A stretch of DNA of 64,000 nt. Source: Mytilisepta virgata. Taxonomy: Eukaryota; Mollusca; Bivalvia; Mytilida; Mytilidae. This document shows, one piece after another, positions 12,392 to 24,100 of this stretch. The notes beneath the pieces were generated by a model, which was given only the letters and a program-made list of their open reading frames with translations, did not search any database and had not been told where the DNA came from. The stretch lies in contig CM051520.1 in NCBI GenBank assembly GCA_028015205.1, forward strand, positions 32,851,528 to 32,915,527, written 5' to 3'. Both the position numbers and the translations under genes were made by a program. Numbering within the stretch: position 1 is the stretch's first letter; each line of letters starts with the position of its first letter.

Positions 12392-13623
12392 GGGGACGAC
12401 CATTTGATATTTGGGGGTGGGGGGGGGGCAGGAGGATTTGTTTTGGATGGCTATTTATTTTTGTGGAAAATAAAGACATTATTTATTTTCTGCACCATTG
12501 AAGCATGATTTTTCATTTTCAGTAAAACAAGGGACTGATTATTTATTTTCACATTTATATTTATAATATTTGAAAATACACAATTTTTAAATTCATGTTT
12601 TTATTCTTAAATAAATAACATAGTCAAGGTTGTATCTGTTCGGAATTTTGGCTGTTCCACCTTGCAGTCTCAGTCCCTGTCCAGCACTGTGGTATTCTTT
12701 AAGACCATCATAAAGATACCATTTGTTGTTGTGTTTGATGCTAGCACAAAAATGGCAACCATTGCCATAAATCTGTGCACCAAGTTCATAACTGCAAAAT
12801 CAAGAAACTGAATTATAGGTGCAAATAGAAATATGCAATTTTTATAATGCATGCTTGTACATTCATGTTGTATTGTGTATTGCTCTGTTTAAAGTAAAGG
12901 AGAAAGGAAAATGGAATGCAGATATACATTTCTGAAGTTTAAGTTAAATGTACCAGTATGTTGTATATATATATATGTATATTAAATGAAAAGAGGGTTT
13001 TACGTTGGGGTGTTTTATGACAAAAATTTTTCTCCTGATGCAAGCACCTTTTTAGATTACACAATATTCTCACATTTAAACTGTTTATACTTATATCTTA
13101 TAAATTCGATGAGATGAAATACATTATGTACCATTTAATCGAAATTAATCACCATCCTCTGGAAGTGAATCTTCTGAATTCAAAACTGCATATATTGCAT
13201 ACGTACAAAAAACAATATAGGTTAAAATGGGAAAAGGTATTAATGTGAGGTAAATGTTGATGAGACAATATAACTCAAGTGAAATGAAACCCATTTTCAG
13301 ACATTTCAAAAATATATTTATATATGGTGTAGTTTATATATTAATAAAAGATTTGGGAAGTTTTTCCCGGAAAAATATATGAAAAAAGACGAATTTTGGT
13401 AGAATCTGGTGCCATCTCATGCTTTAAAACATGCATTTATAAAATGGTCTAAAAGACCTGCCGAGTTACTTATTTTCAATACATTGTAGGTCAGGGTATT
13501 TATTTTCAAACTACCACAGAACAAACCATTCATTTTTGTTATTAAGGCTGAGTTTTATTTATTTTCAAAATCCTCCTGCCCCCCCCCCCCCCCCCCCCCC
13601 CAGAATATCAAATGGTCGTCCCC
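12392..13623. mobile_element. 1232-bp inverted-repeat DNA transposon, PIF/Harbinger-like target site
   Basis: Ends GGGGACGACCATTTGATATT and its reverse complement, followed at both ends by a poly-G/poly-C tract and CAGGAGGATTT, giving terminal inverted repeats of about 50 bp. Flanked by TAA (12389-12391 and 13624-13626), a 3-bp duplication of TWA type as made by PIF/Harbinger elements. No transposase is visible, so it is non-autonomous. It carries an apparent host-type exon on the minus strand (12593-12791). Confidence 0.8.
12593..12791 (-). pseudogene. Captured terminal exon resembling a ubiquitin-specific peptidase C-terminus
   Basis: On the minus strand an acceptor (TTGATTTTGCAG after a pyrimidine-rich tract) is followed by 66 codons to TGA. 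They include YELGAQIYGNGCHFCASI, KHNNKWYLYDGLKE and YNLDYVIYLR. The H-F/Y-x-A/S-x-(V/I)-K-x(n)-KWYLYDG pattern resembles the catalytic-His region of USP/UCH-type cysteine peptidases and similar domains carried in mobile elements. It lies inside the inverted-repeat element, so it is probably captured or belongs to the element. No upstream exon was found within the element. Confidence 0.45.
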
Positions 13624-13639
13624 TAATCACTAATCATCA

Positions 13640-15040
13640 ATCTGGGTTTACTCCAGGAGATTCTGCTGTAAGTCGGATTTTAAATATAGGTTACACTCCA
13701 TAAATTAATAGTACCATTTTCTATGTGAAGTGAGCTAACAAATGTCATGGTCTTGTGCCAACTTCAGAGTAAATAATACCCATATATATATATATATATT
13801 CTGAAAGGCCATTATGTTAGCATTGTTTCAATCATGATAAAATAAATAAAAAATACGTCCATGGAAACCTAGTTGGCATAGCAACATTTCAAAATTTTTC
13901 ATAAAAAAGCTTTAAAAATGTTTAATTTCACTCCACTTCGGCTTAAAATTGAGGTCTGATGCAGAGTTTCAATCCAATTGAGACTTATTTTTTCAGATTC
14001 TGCATAAAATTCCATTACATATGTGGGGAAAAAAAGGTTTACTTTTCCGGTGCTTTTTTCGCAATTTAACTTACCAGTGCAGGTGCCGATTATCACTGTG
14101 AAAGTTTTACACACCACATGTCAATTCACAAGTCCCAGTTTATGACTTCCCATTACTTGTCAGAAGCAAAATCAGTTAATGTTTTCGCATTTTTTAAACT
14201 AAAATCTATCCTCTTCCAGTCAATATTACAATTTTGAGTTTCATTCGGGCCGTATCGTATGCTACGACGGCAGTTCCGATAAATCTCGAAAACCTCGAAA
14301 TGCCGCAAAAGTAACACATGGAACAAAGTCGGACGGGAGACGAAAAAAATCCGGGAAAAAAATCTTTTCGATTTTAACCTAAAAAAAACTTTTGAGTCGG
14401 CCCATTTTTTTCGGGTCGCGCGCGTTAGTGCAAACATTCATATTTTTAATTGTGGCCCTATGGGAAAAAAGTTCCTTATAGTCAACAAAACTGTCTTTAA
14501 ATAACGCTTGCACTGTCAACAGTATGCACCACATGAGTAGGGACTCGCTTAGTCTGCCGTTCAAGTGCTTTATGAAAAGTTATAACTCCATTATTATTAT
14601 TAAAGTGAATATTTAACTGATATCGTATGTATTTGGTCTTATTTCTTGATCAGTTAGTACAAATTTAAATATAGTGCTATAATTTAGTTTAATGCAGAAA
14701 AATTCAAAATTGTACTATGTAGCACAATTACTCTTTCTTATTTCAAATCCTAAATAAATAATGTAGGATGAATTACAGAGTATTTCTATAAAGACTTTTC
14801 ATCACAGTTTCAGACCAAAGTCACCACAGGGAATTATAATGTTTATAATTTCCTGGTTTACGATAATGATAACTTTTATGTTATTCCCACACTATTTTTT
14901 TACCTTCCTCTGCTATGCATGTGGCTTAAAAGATTGGAAAGAAATACTCAAATGCCACAAGACAACGTCACAGTATATTGAAAGAAGTGTTGACAACGGA
15001 AGCGCTATCCAAAATATATCCTAAATAATCGGAACTGTAT
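13640..15040. other. Gene-free stretch
   Basis: AT-rich, with a TATATA run near 13785-13798. No supported gene. Confidence 0.5.
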
Positions 15041-15077
15041 GTACATTGTTATATTTCTGTTTCTTTTTTTATTACAG

Positions 15078-15180
15078 ATGTTGCAACCAGGGCCTTCAAT
15101 GGGACAGAGAAGGAAGTAACGGATTGTATTGCCAGGACTCTAATAGGCCCCAGACAGATTGGGGGGAGGGGGAAGAAAGA
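15078..15180 (+). CDS. Possible isolated exon, unrecognised
   Basis: A good acceptor (TTTTTTTATTACAG) precedes an open segment encoding VATRAFNGTEKEVTDCIART and LIGPRQIGGRGKK, with a non-random protein-like composition. No donor or partner exon was identified. It could be a fragment of a mobile-element protein or a stray exon. Confidence 0.25.
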
Positions 15181-15310
15181 AATAAATATATTCCATTCTT
15201 TTTTTTTATTTTTTTGAAATTGACCTAAGATCCATTAATGACTTCATATAATGATCAGTGATAAAACAGCTTTTCTATAAAAGCATGCAAAGCAAACCTT
15301 TGATCGACTT

Positions 15311-15540
15311 TCTTGCTATGTTTGCTTAGATGTTTGTAAACGAGAGGGTAGGCGGGGTTTCAGTCTGTTTAATATATACTGGTATTTGATTGGACAATAA
15401 AAATTGACATATAATTTGAAACTTAACATTTAAATGAAGTTAATGTTTATTGTCCAATCAAATTCCAGTATAAAGTAAACAAACTGAAGTATACTACCTA
15501 CCTGTTGTTTACAAACATCCGAACAATCATAGCAAGGCAG
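15311..15540. repeat. Imperfect palindrome (fold-back), about 92-bp arms
   Basis: Left arm phrases GATGTTTGTAAAC, TATACTGGTATTTGATTGG and ACAATAA reappear reversed on the right as TTATTGTCCAATCAAATTCC, AGTATA and GTTTACAAACATC. A loop of about 45 bases lies between. Typical of a MITE-like fold-back. Confidence 0.75.
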
Positions 15541-16027
15541 TTTGGATTATTGTCATAATAATGCATCTGCCAAGGTCTTTGTCCATTAACTTTTTTTCAC
15601 GTCATCTTTGAAGCAACTTGGAGGACGAACAAAAATTTGTATTTGCATGGAATTAACAGATTTTCAATACAGGGACTTGATCCCAGCTATTAGGAATAGA
15701 ATACAGATGTCATTAACAGGTTTTTTGCAATTATCTCAAAAAACAATTACATTTACGTTCAGCAAAATCCTTACGAGTCTGATATTTTGTTTCCTTGGAT
15801 GGTTATGTTGTATGAAGCTGGCTATGGTGGATGCCCTTTCTTTGATCAGGCTACATGTTTGTCCATTTGTAGACTTTTCTATTGTGTGTTATAACTTCTG
15901 GATCTTGATCAAATTTATACACATCAATAAGCAACGCAAGAAATACATGTTAAAAAATCCTTAGAATTTATTATGTAAATGCAAAAAAGGGGTCACAATG
16001 ATAAAGGCACCACAAAAAAAAAAAATA

Positions 16028-16240
16028 GAAGTTGAAAAGACATCACAAAGAAGACATTGGAAAGACGTCACCAAACAGACATTGAAGAGACATCACTGAA
16101 AAGACGTCACTTTAAAGACGTTGTAAAGACGTCACTTTAAAGACGTTGTAAAGACGTCACTTTAAAGACGTTGAAAAGACGTCATTCTGACGTCCCATAA
16201 AGACGTCTTTTCAACGAAAAAACAACCAAATTTGCCAGCT
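16028..16240 (-). repeat. GACGTC-rich palindromic-word array, copy B
   Basis: Repeated AAAGACGTC/AAAGACGTTG phrases with a unit of about 24 bases (GTCACTTTAAAGACGTTGTA), ending TTTGCCAGCTGGG. On the minus strand the head reads CCCAGCTGGCAAA, matching the head of the copy at 5998. Confidence 0.65.
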
Positions 16241-17765
16241 GGGTTTATTATTCTTCAGTTGGTACCTATCAAAACAAAAATGATGTCGTGAAAAGAATAC
16301 CACTACTCGTAATTTAAAGTATCGGCAAACAGGAAGTAGGTGTCCGACAGATTCGAAATGTTCACACACGTTATAACGCATCATTGTCAAGCTTTTGACC
16401 AAGTATGAATTCATTCTGTTAAATTGTACTTGAGAAAAGTGTGACAATTTTTTGTTAAGTTTCATTCAATATATTGAAATTTCACAGTATCGACAAACAA
16501 GAAGTAGGTGTTCGATTGATCTGACAATTGCTCACACGTTACAACTCATCACTATTAAGCTGCTGACCAAATATAAAGTCATTCCATTCAGTAGTTTTTG
16601 AGAAAAGTGTGACGGAAATATTTGTTGGACGAACGGACAAGGTGAATTCAATATAGCCGGGGTTATAATATATTTATCCAATGCTGTTTCATTGACGGAA
16701 ACAAAGTTTGACCTTTGATTCAAGTCATGCGAATTACATTTAATTTTTCTTACTATAGAATATAAGATTTATAGATTTTTGTAGTTAAAAGAAGCCTGAG
16801 TTTTAATGTTTGAATTTTTGTACATCAACGCAATATTATATGACGATCCTGATAATGGATTTGTGTAATGTATAATTCTTTTACATAATAATAACATGCA
16901 ATTGTATTAGGAGATGCCAAAAATGGTTTGTCCGTGTTGAAGACTTTCGGATATAGTTCATGTTCGGAAACAATATTTCCTACCTGAAATAAAAAACGAA
17001 ATATGCAAACGGACAGAACCAACTGTAGTACTAACGAACGTGTATTCGAACATGTTTGGTTTATAAAGTGTTCATGTCATAAATCCAGTTAAATAAAGAG
17101 GAATACTTACCTTGTCTGCAACAACGGAGGCTCAGATTTATAATGTATCCCTTATCAACACGAATAAAGTGTTACTTGTTGAACTCTGATGTTACATTAA
17201 CACATCTAGCATACCGCACTCCTCCAGCAACTTAGAAATTTGATATCAGAAAATGACTTACGCGTGTAGATGTAGTACCCCTCATATAAAAATATTAAAA
17301 CTTAAATTTCGATATGATTATCTTATTTTTTTATTTTCAATAAAATAGTTGATGAAATATTACAGTAATGATCAAAAGTTTATCTAATGTTGACGATTTG
17401 TATTACTTATGTACGCGTCGTATGATGTATTGCACGATATTTTCAATATTAAAGTCTGTGTGATGCATAGGCATTCAAACGTTTGTGCAAACGTATATCG
17501 TAAAATATGAGCCATGCAGTGGCGTGGCGTAGTAAATACAGATGCTTCCAGAAAAAAAAATCTGCAGGAACGCTACTGTTCATTTCTTTTCACTGTCAGT
17601 ATCGAGTTTTCATAGGAAGCCTGTAGAGGTATTAAGCGTAGAAAAAGAGCCAAAAAGCTTCATATTCTGTCGCACGGCAACGGATATCAAATATTTGTGT
17701 AAAAAGTACCTGATAAGGAATTACTCGTACACTTCAGTTTTTATTCTCTAATTTTCATTACAGTT
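16241..17765. other. Gene-free stretch
   Basis: Includes two loosely similar segments near 16320 and 16490 (TATCGRCAAACARGAAGTAGGTG), an old local duplication of about 170 bases. No gene recognised. Confidence 0.5.
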
Positions 17766-17771
17766 GCGACC

Positions 17772-18566
17772 AGTCATAACCTCTCGTCCAAGTTAACTTG
17801 CAGAGAAGAAGAACAGCTCTGGTAAAGAATTAGAGCAGTTCTGGTCCAGGACTGCTTTTTAGAACAGCTCTGGTCAAGAATTAGAGCATTCCTGGTCCAG
17901 GACTGCTTTTTAAAACAGATGTGGTCAAGAATTAGAACAGTCCAGGTCCACGACTGCTTTTGCGACGATATCGCTACATTTCATCAATTGTTATATCATC
18001 ATTATAGAACACATCATCGGAGGCCATCCCTTTTTTTATAATTACTTACTCAAGAAGAAAAGATCTTGAGTAAAAAAAAAATATAAAATTTAAATTATAA
18101 AAAAAAGTAACAAAAAAAGAAAATTACAATTAAAAAAGAAAAATCAAAATTAACATTTAAATAAAAAAAAATAATTTAATAAAAAAAAGTTAAATTAAAT
18201 TAAAATTAAAAAAATTAAAAAGCATTAAATTAAAATTAAATTAAGCAATTGAGTTAAACATTTAAAAAAAAAGTCAGGTCAATGATACGATTCATAACAT
18301 GAATGGGTGGGTAACATGATCAATTCTATAACAATGTTATAGAAATGTTCTAGACCATGACAGGTTAGAGCTGTTCTTGACCATGACATGTTAGAGCTGT
18401 TCTTGATCATGACAGCTTAGAGCTTTCATAATCGGTCAGTATTCTGTTCTAGAGCAGTCAGGATTCTATTCTAAAGCAGTTCTAAAGCAGTCAGCAGAAC
18501 TGCTCGAAGTTAACCTAGAGCAGTCAGTAGAACTGCTTTAAGTTAACTTGAGAGGTTATGTCTGCA
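17772..18566. mobile_element. MITE-like element with inverted ends and repeated AGAACAGCTCTGGT phrases
   Basis: Ends CATAACCTCTCGTCCAAGTTAACTT on the left, and AAGTTAACTTGAGAGGTTATG on the right, are inverted copies. Internal phrases AGAACAGCTCTGGTCAAGAA (left) and TTAGAGCTGTTCTTGACCATG (right) are also inverted to one another. The centre (18050-18260) is A/T-only low complexity. No coding capacity. Confidence 0.7.
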
Positions 18567-18975
18567 CCTAACTGTAGGTATCCGTGATGGATCGCGGGGG
18601 CTGAACCCACAGAGCTGCGTAGTACGTCCGTAGGTGGCGGATCTTGAAGACCCTCTCGTTGGTGGTTGTCAGGTCATACGGAAAGCCTGACCGTGGACCA
18701 TATCGGGTAGCGTGTTTGGAGAATGCCACACTCTCTGCACGCTAAAGACGACTTCTGTAGTTTTCGAAAAAGATTTTTCTAATAATTAAATATCCGACCG
18801 AACGCAACAATCCATCCTTTTACAGTGGCAGTCAAAATTGGCTCCCCATTTTGTGTCCCGTCCCACCCCTATTTGAATTATTTGATAAAATGTTGAACTG
18901 GTTCTCGTCCCGAAGAAGCATGAAATATTTGCCACTGTACTTTAAGCAAACAATCAATCAATCAATCAATTTAAT
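18567..18975 (+). mobile_element. SINE or LINE 3' end with (AATC)n tail
   Basis: A GC-richer block (18590-18760) is followed by GAAGAAGCATGAAATATTTG and CCACTGTACTTTAAGCAAAC, then (AATC)n at about 18951-18970. The end resembles a frequent mollusc non-LTR tail, and the simple-repeat tail fits retrotransposition. Confidence 0.55.
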
Positions 18976-19136
18976 TTTCAAACTCAAGCTTACCGAATTA
19001 AAGTGAACCTTTAGCCGAATCAAACATTATTCTGTTAACTTGTAATAAAATCAGATAAAATCTATTCGAGGTCCTTCATAATTAGGCCACAACAAGCTTA
19101 TGCAGATTTATACAGTGTAAGGAAGGTAATGTCATT

Positions 19137-20410
19137 CACAGAATAAAAATGTATCTTGGCCTTGCCGAGTAAAACCATTTTGGCAGTTTGACGGCCTTGC
19201 CGAGTAAAACAACAATGGCATTTTGACGGCCATGCCGAGTAAAAAACAACGGTTGTTTAACGGCCTTGCATTTTTAGTTTGACGGTCTTGCCGAGTATAA
19301 TCATAACGACAGTTTGACGGCCTTACCGAGTATAACCATAATGACAGTTTGACGGCCTGCCGAGTATAACCATAATGATAGTTTGACGGCCTTGTCGAGT
19401 ATAACCATAATGACAGTTTGACGGCCTTTCCGAGTATAACCATGACAGTTTGACAGCCTTGCCGAGTATAACCATAATGGCAGTTTGACGGCCTTGCCGA
19501 GTAAGAAAACAACGGTAGTTTAACGGCCTTGCATGTGCAGTTTGACGGCCTTGCCGAGTATAACCATAATGACAGTTTGAGGGCCTTACCGAGTATAGCC
19601 TTAATGACAGTTTGACGGCCTTGCCGAGTATTACCATAATGACAGTTTGACGGCCATGCCGAGTATAACCATAACAGTTTGATAGCCTTGCCGAGTATAA
19701 CCATAATGACAGTTTGACAGTCTTGCCGAGTATAACCATAATGACAGTTTGACGGCCTTGCCGAGTATAACCATAACAGTTTGATAGTCCTGCCGAGTAT
19801 AACCATAATGACAGTTTGACAGCCTTCCCGAGTATAACCATAATGACAGTTTGACGGCCTTGCCGAGTATAACCATAATGACAGTTTGAAGGCCTTCCCG
19901 AGTATAACCATGACAGTTTGATAGCCTTGCCGAGTATAACCATAATGACAGTTTGACGGCCTTGCCGAGTATACCCATAATGACAGTTTGACGACCATGC
20001 CGAGTATAACCATAATGACAGTTTGACGGCCATGCCGAGTATAACCATAATGACAGTTTGATGGCCTTGCCGAGTATAACCATAATGACAGTTTGACGGC
20101 CATGCCGTGTATAACCATAATGACAGTTTGACGGCCATGCCGAGTATAACCATAATGACAGTTTGACGGCCTTGCCGAGTATACCCATAATGACAGTTTG
20201 ACGACCATGCCGAGTATAACCATAATGACAGTTTGACGGCCATGCCGAGTATAACCATAATGACAGTTTGATGGCCTTGCCGAGTATAACCATAATGACA
20301 GTTTGAAGGCCTTTCCGAGTATAACCAGGACAGTTTGATAGCCTTCCCGAGTATAACCATAATGACAGTTTGACGGCCTTGCCGGGGGAAGCAACAATGG
20401 CAATTTGACG
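19137..20410. repeat. 35-bp minisatellite, about 36 copies
   Basis: Consensus unit begins GACGGCCTTGCCGAGTATAA and continues CCATAATGACAGTTT. Units vary at single bases and by short deletions. A second level of organisation is visible: a variant set (GTATACCCATAA, then CGACCATGCC, then GATGGCC) recurs after 210 bases, or six units. The unit has no stop in any minus-strand frame, so long apparent reading frames run across it; they are not genes. Confidence 0.92.
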
Positions 20411-20907
20411 CTCCTAATTGTTAGCAATTACGATCTGTATCATCAGAATAATGGTGACAATTTCTTTCTCGATATTCAGAATGACTTTCATGTCGTTTAT
20501 ATTCTTTTTGTTATACCTTTGAAATATTTACATGTATTCTCAGTGTTCGACCTTTTTATCGGGGATTTTTGTCTTATGAATGTTGGGCTTTATGTCATTT
20601 TCTAAGCAATTTTTAGCCTATATTTATCTGCGTTATATTTCATGCACAGCGAAAAAAAATCATAAATTCCAGATAAGAACTGCAAAATAATATTCAAATC
20701 GAATAACAATTTACACAAAGCTTTTATTAACTAAAAAAAATAACTGTGGACCGGATTTTTTTCAAACCAGACAGCAGATGCTAAAAATTATCCAAAATAA
20801 TCGTATACAGAAACAAAGTAACATTGACTTGATAGTACAATATGCAAAAGTCACAACTGCAGTAGCTCACAGAAATTTAAACATATAACAGTTTTAAAAT
20901 ACATTGT

Positions 20908-20913
20908 TTTATT
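20908..20913 (-). terminator. Polyadenylation signal of gene 2
   Basis: AATAAA on the minus strand, about 45 nt after the gene 2 stop codon, a usual distance for a 3' end signal. Confidence 0.55.
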
Positions 20914-20955
20914 CCAATAAATCTTAGGGTATCTTTGGTCTATTTCTCTTTACAT

Positions 20956-21180
20956 CTATGGTTTCATTTTCCACACTTTTACATAATTAACTTTCATAGC
21001 TGCGTCTTCTCCATTGTTTTTATCCGCATTCCACGTGGGATACCATTGGTTTTTCGCGTTCCAAAAATCACGTGTGGTAAAGTCAGACTTGTCATTCCAC
21101 GGTTTGGCATGTGGTGCATTGTGTAACTTGTCAGCAAAATATCCAACTCCGCCAACAGCAACATTCATTATAATGTAAAA
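20956..21180 (-). CDS. Gene 2 exon 13: GH16 end and stop
   Basis: 225 bp, phase 0 acceptor, ending in TAG. Encodes FYIIMNVAVGGVGYFAD and the C-terminal NYVKVWKMKP. The NVAVGGxxYF and VKVW motifs are the usual end of GNBP/glucanase GH16 domains. Confidence 0.92.
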   Translation of the reverse strand, partial: FYIIMNVAVGGVGYFADKLHNAPHAKPWNDKSDFTTRDFWNAKNQWYPTWNADKNNGEDAAMKVNYVKVWKMKP

Positions 21181-24100
21181 CTATAAATAAAGTAATTCAA
21201 ACAGCATTAAAAATTTTATGACGATTTAACGCATGCGTATCTCTATAATATATTTTTGAACTTTTAAGATAGATAGAGAAACAAACTAGGCAAGCTGATA
21301 AAGGATGAGAAATGATGGAAATTTCCACCACAGGAATGTCCTAAGTATTTTGAAGTTATTATATTTCATTGGAAACCAATTTTAAATTCGTGGTTTTCAC
21401 GGGTGCAGTTAAACCATACATTTAAATAACCAACTATATAATGTGTTTTTAATAAACAAAAATATACAAATAAAGGATGAAGTTTGATATCCTTGTCAAC
21501 TACGAAAATAAACGTGTTAATTGTACAGTTGTATATGCTTGACCAACAGTCTAATAGTCAAATATTAATAGCTGTTCACTTTTTGGAACAAGTTACAAGC
21601 AATTCTAAAAAACATGTACAACCTCCTGATCAAATGGGGCCATTCGTGTTCCACTTTTCCATGGGTTATTCATTCCGGGTGCGATTTTATCAAACTCTCC
21701 AAGCTCCCAGAATCCGCCAGCAGGCGGCACTGTTGTTAGTATATCAACACCATCAACTGCAAATCTGGGAAATAATTTCACATTTACATATACAAAGTAG
21801 ACTGAGACATCTAACCTATGTGTCATATACAACACCACTTTCAAAATCACACGTTTGACAATAAATCCCAATTTTTGAAAATCAAAATTCTAAAACCTTA
21901 TTGTGCACATACATACAGTGTATAACAATACTGTATAGAATGAAATGCATAAAATTATTCAGCCTGTATCACTCACATGGATTTATGCATGTAGAAAGGA
22001 CACAATTATGGCAGTACTCTAGAATCTCCAATCAGCAACACAGTAACCAAACTTGGATAGTACATTTCAATGATCATTAATGACAAGATTCAAATGCATT
22101 GGTCATGTAGTTTTACAGAAGAATATCTTGGAAATTTAACCAATAAAATAGTCCCTGGTCTGCCTAGCAGCCATATTAGCACAATAGCAACGCATTAAAA
22201 CATTATTTCTCCTCATAAGTATGTAAATTACTCCAATTTTGATATCAATCTATGACACCGTTCTTTTGACGGCGTCGGTAACAATGCCCCCAAACTTTAT
22301 TCAAAATGTGGAATGATGATAATAATAAACGTTATGGGACGTATATAAACGTGCAACAGCAGGTAAAGCATTAAGTTTAGACTTATTACTTAAACTGGAT
22401 TAGGCAAAACGTTTTACCAACTCATGCTTATTCCTCTTTAACTGGTGGGTGTCAGAATGACAACTCTTTTTCGACATCTACAGGAAAGTTTTGCCGTGCT
22501 GTTGCTCTACCTTAACATGCAACAGCAATTTTTCGTGTCCATTCGATGAACTAGTATCATTTATCAAGATCATCATCGCAAATGGTGGGCTAACCACTAC
22601 ACTACGGCGTCCTTGAGAAAGCATTTCCATTTATAATCCGTACATGTATCTCCATATGTCCTAAATAAAAAACACGACGTCTACCAACGGAAGCCTTGAT
22701 AGAACTCGATAATAAATATAGTAAAAGCTACTTCTGGCAACCTTGCCCTATACATTGTATAGATTCAAAATAAAAAAATATCAAACAAAATACTCAAACA
22801 GTTTACAATATGTACATGTAATCACTTAATAAAATATTATCAGGGTTTTGAACAAAAAGAGCTGGAAACAGCAAAACAGCAGTGGATGAGACATTGTAAG
22901 CGGCAATCAGCTAATATATTTCACTTTTATTTCAAATAACTAGTATTTAGACAATTACATGTTTATGTGTTGCAGTACATATATCAAATAATTAACTTAC
23001 GTTATTTTACTTTCATCCCATTCGACTGAAAACTTGTGGAAACTGTCAGCAAATGTTCCGGAAGATAAACGCCTTTTAAAAAAACAAAATTTAACGGTAA
23101 ATATAGTTTTGGCTTTGGTTATTTCCAAGGTATTAAAACACATAGCTGTTTTAATTAAACAGTGTATGTTTCGATTGATGAAGAGTGATACATTTAAACA
23201 TGTTAATTAGTAATATTAGTTGTAGCTAAAATGAAAAATAATCGTTTGATTGTATACTCATATAGATCCAATGAACTTCTGGATTGACACAAACCGCAAG
23301 TAAAAAATCCGAAATTAAAACAGTCACAGGCATTCCGAAGACGGTATGGAGGGTCACGTAGTAACATTTAAGTCCGTTGCCAATCTGCTCCAAGACAGTA
23401 TGCTACAACAGAGCGGAGGCTATTGCTCGTATTCTACAATCTACTCGAGTACCACATTATAACCTGTTTGTATTTCCTGGCTTGAAATTAGTTATAAGTT
23501 AGGCCATTTATTTTTAATTAATTGGTTTACAGATTTTTTTAAAAAAAAAGGTCGGTCGGTCGGGAAAAAAGAAAAACAAAGAGGGAAAATCATGTACAAT
23601 GAAGACTGATTTTGATCTTGGTTATATTGCCAAATATACAAAGGTTGCAAATGACCCCTCTTTTGAAACCCAAATGTCAGAACATCTATCTTGAAAGGTG
23701 TTGTTCAGTAGACCGTCCCTTTTTAACATTTAAAGGGATTCAACTCGTCAACTACGACAGCATAAAATGAGTGGATTCGATATCTTACGGAATCAAGATA
23801 TTCATACAAGACGAACTTAAAAGCCGCATTGATTCTATTAGGAAATTCGTTTAATATTTTTTTTGAGGAAATTGGCATCAACTAACGGCTTTAAACAGAT
23901 TTTTTTTGGAACATGTTTACAAGTATTTTATTGATGGATAATATATTTTTAGACGAATTGGAATATAATCGGGTTGGCGGATCCGTAAACCAACTTATTA
24001 AAAATAAATGGCCTTATCTCTACTACGCATAGTAGGTACCTATTTTTTGCCACTTGATCAAACTTTTGGTATCGATTTCTGTTTTTCATCTATTTGACCT

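Larger units (their letters stand above)
12241..13668 (+). pseudogene. Non-LTR retrotransposon reverse transcriptase fragment, split by a DNA element
   Basis: The left part (12241-12390) encodes WKQANVTPVLKE, NYRPISLISVLGKVMERCVY and LRQRDL, the N-terminal RT block of Jockey/RTE-type LINEs. The right part (from 13627) encodes NHQSGFTPGDSAV, the next RT motif. Between them lies a 1232-bp inverted-repeat element. Taking out the element plus one copy of its TAA target repeat makes the frame continuous, so the fragment was coding-like when hit. It is only about 65 codons and has no neighbouring endonuclease, so it is a dead relic. Confidence 0.8.

Noticed and set aside
19137..20410. CRISPR-like array of regular repeats
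   Set aside because: Units are contiguous with no unique spacers, vary internally and lie in a spliced eukaryotic genome; it is a minisatellite.
19132..20427. Three overlapping minus-strand reading frames of 220-431 codons
   Set aside because: They are translations of the 35-bp minisatellite; the unit has no stop in these frames, no splice context and no domain.
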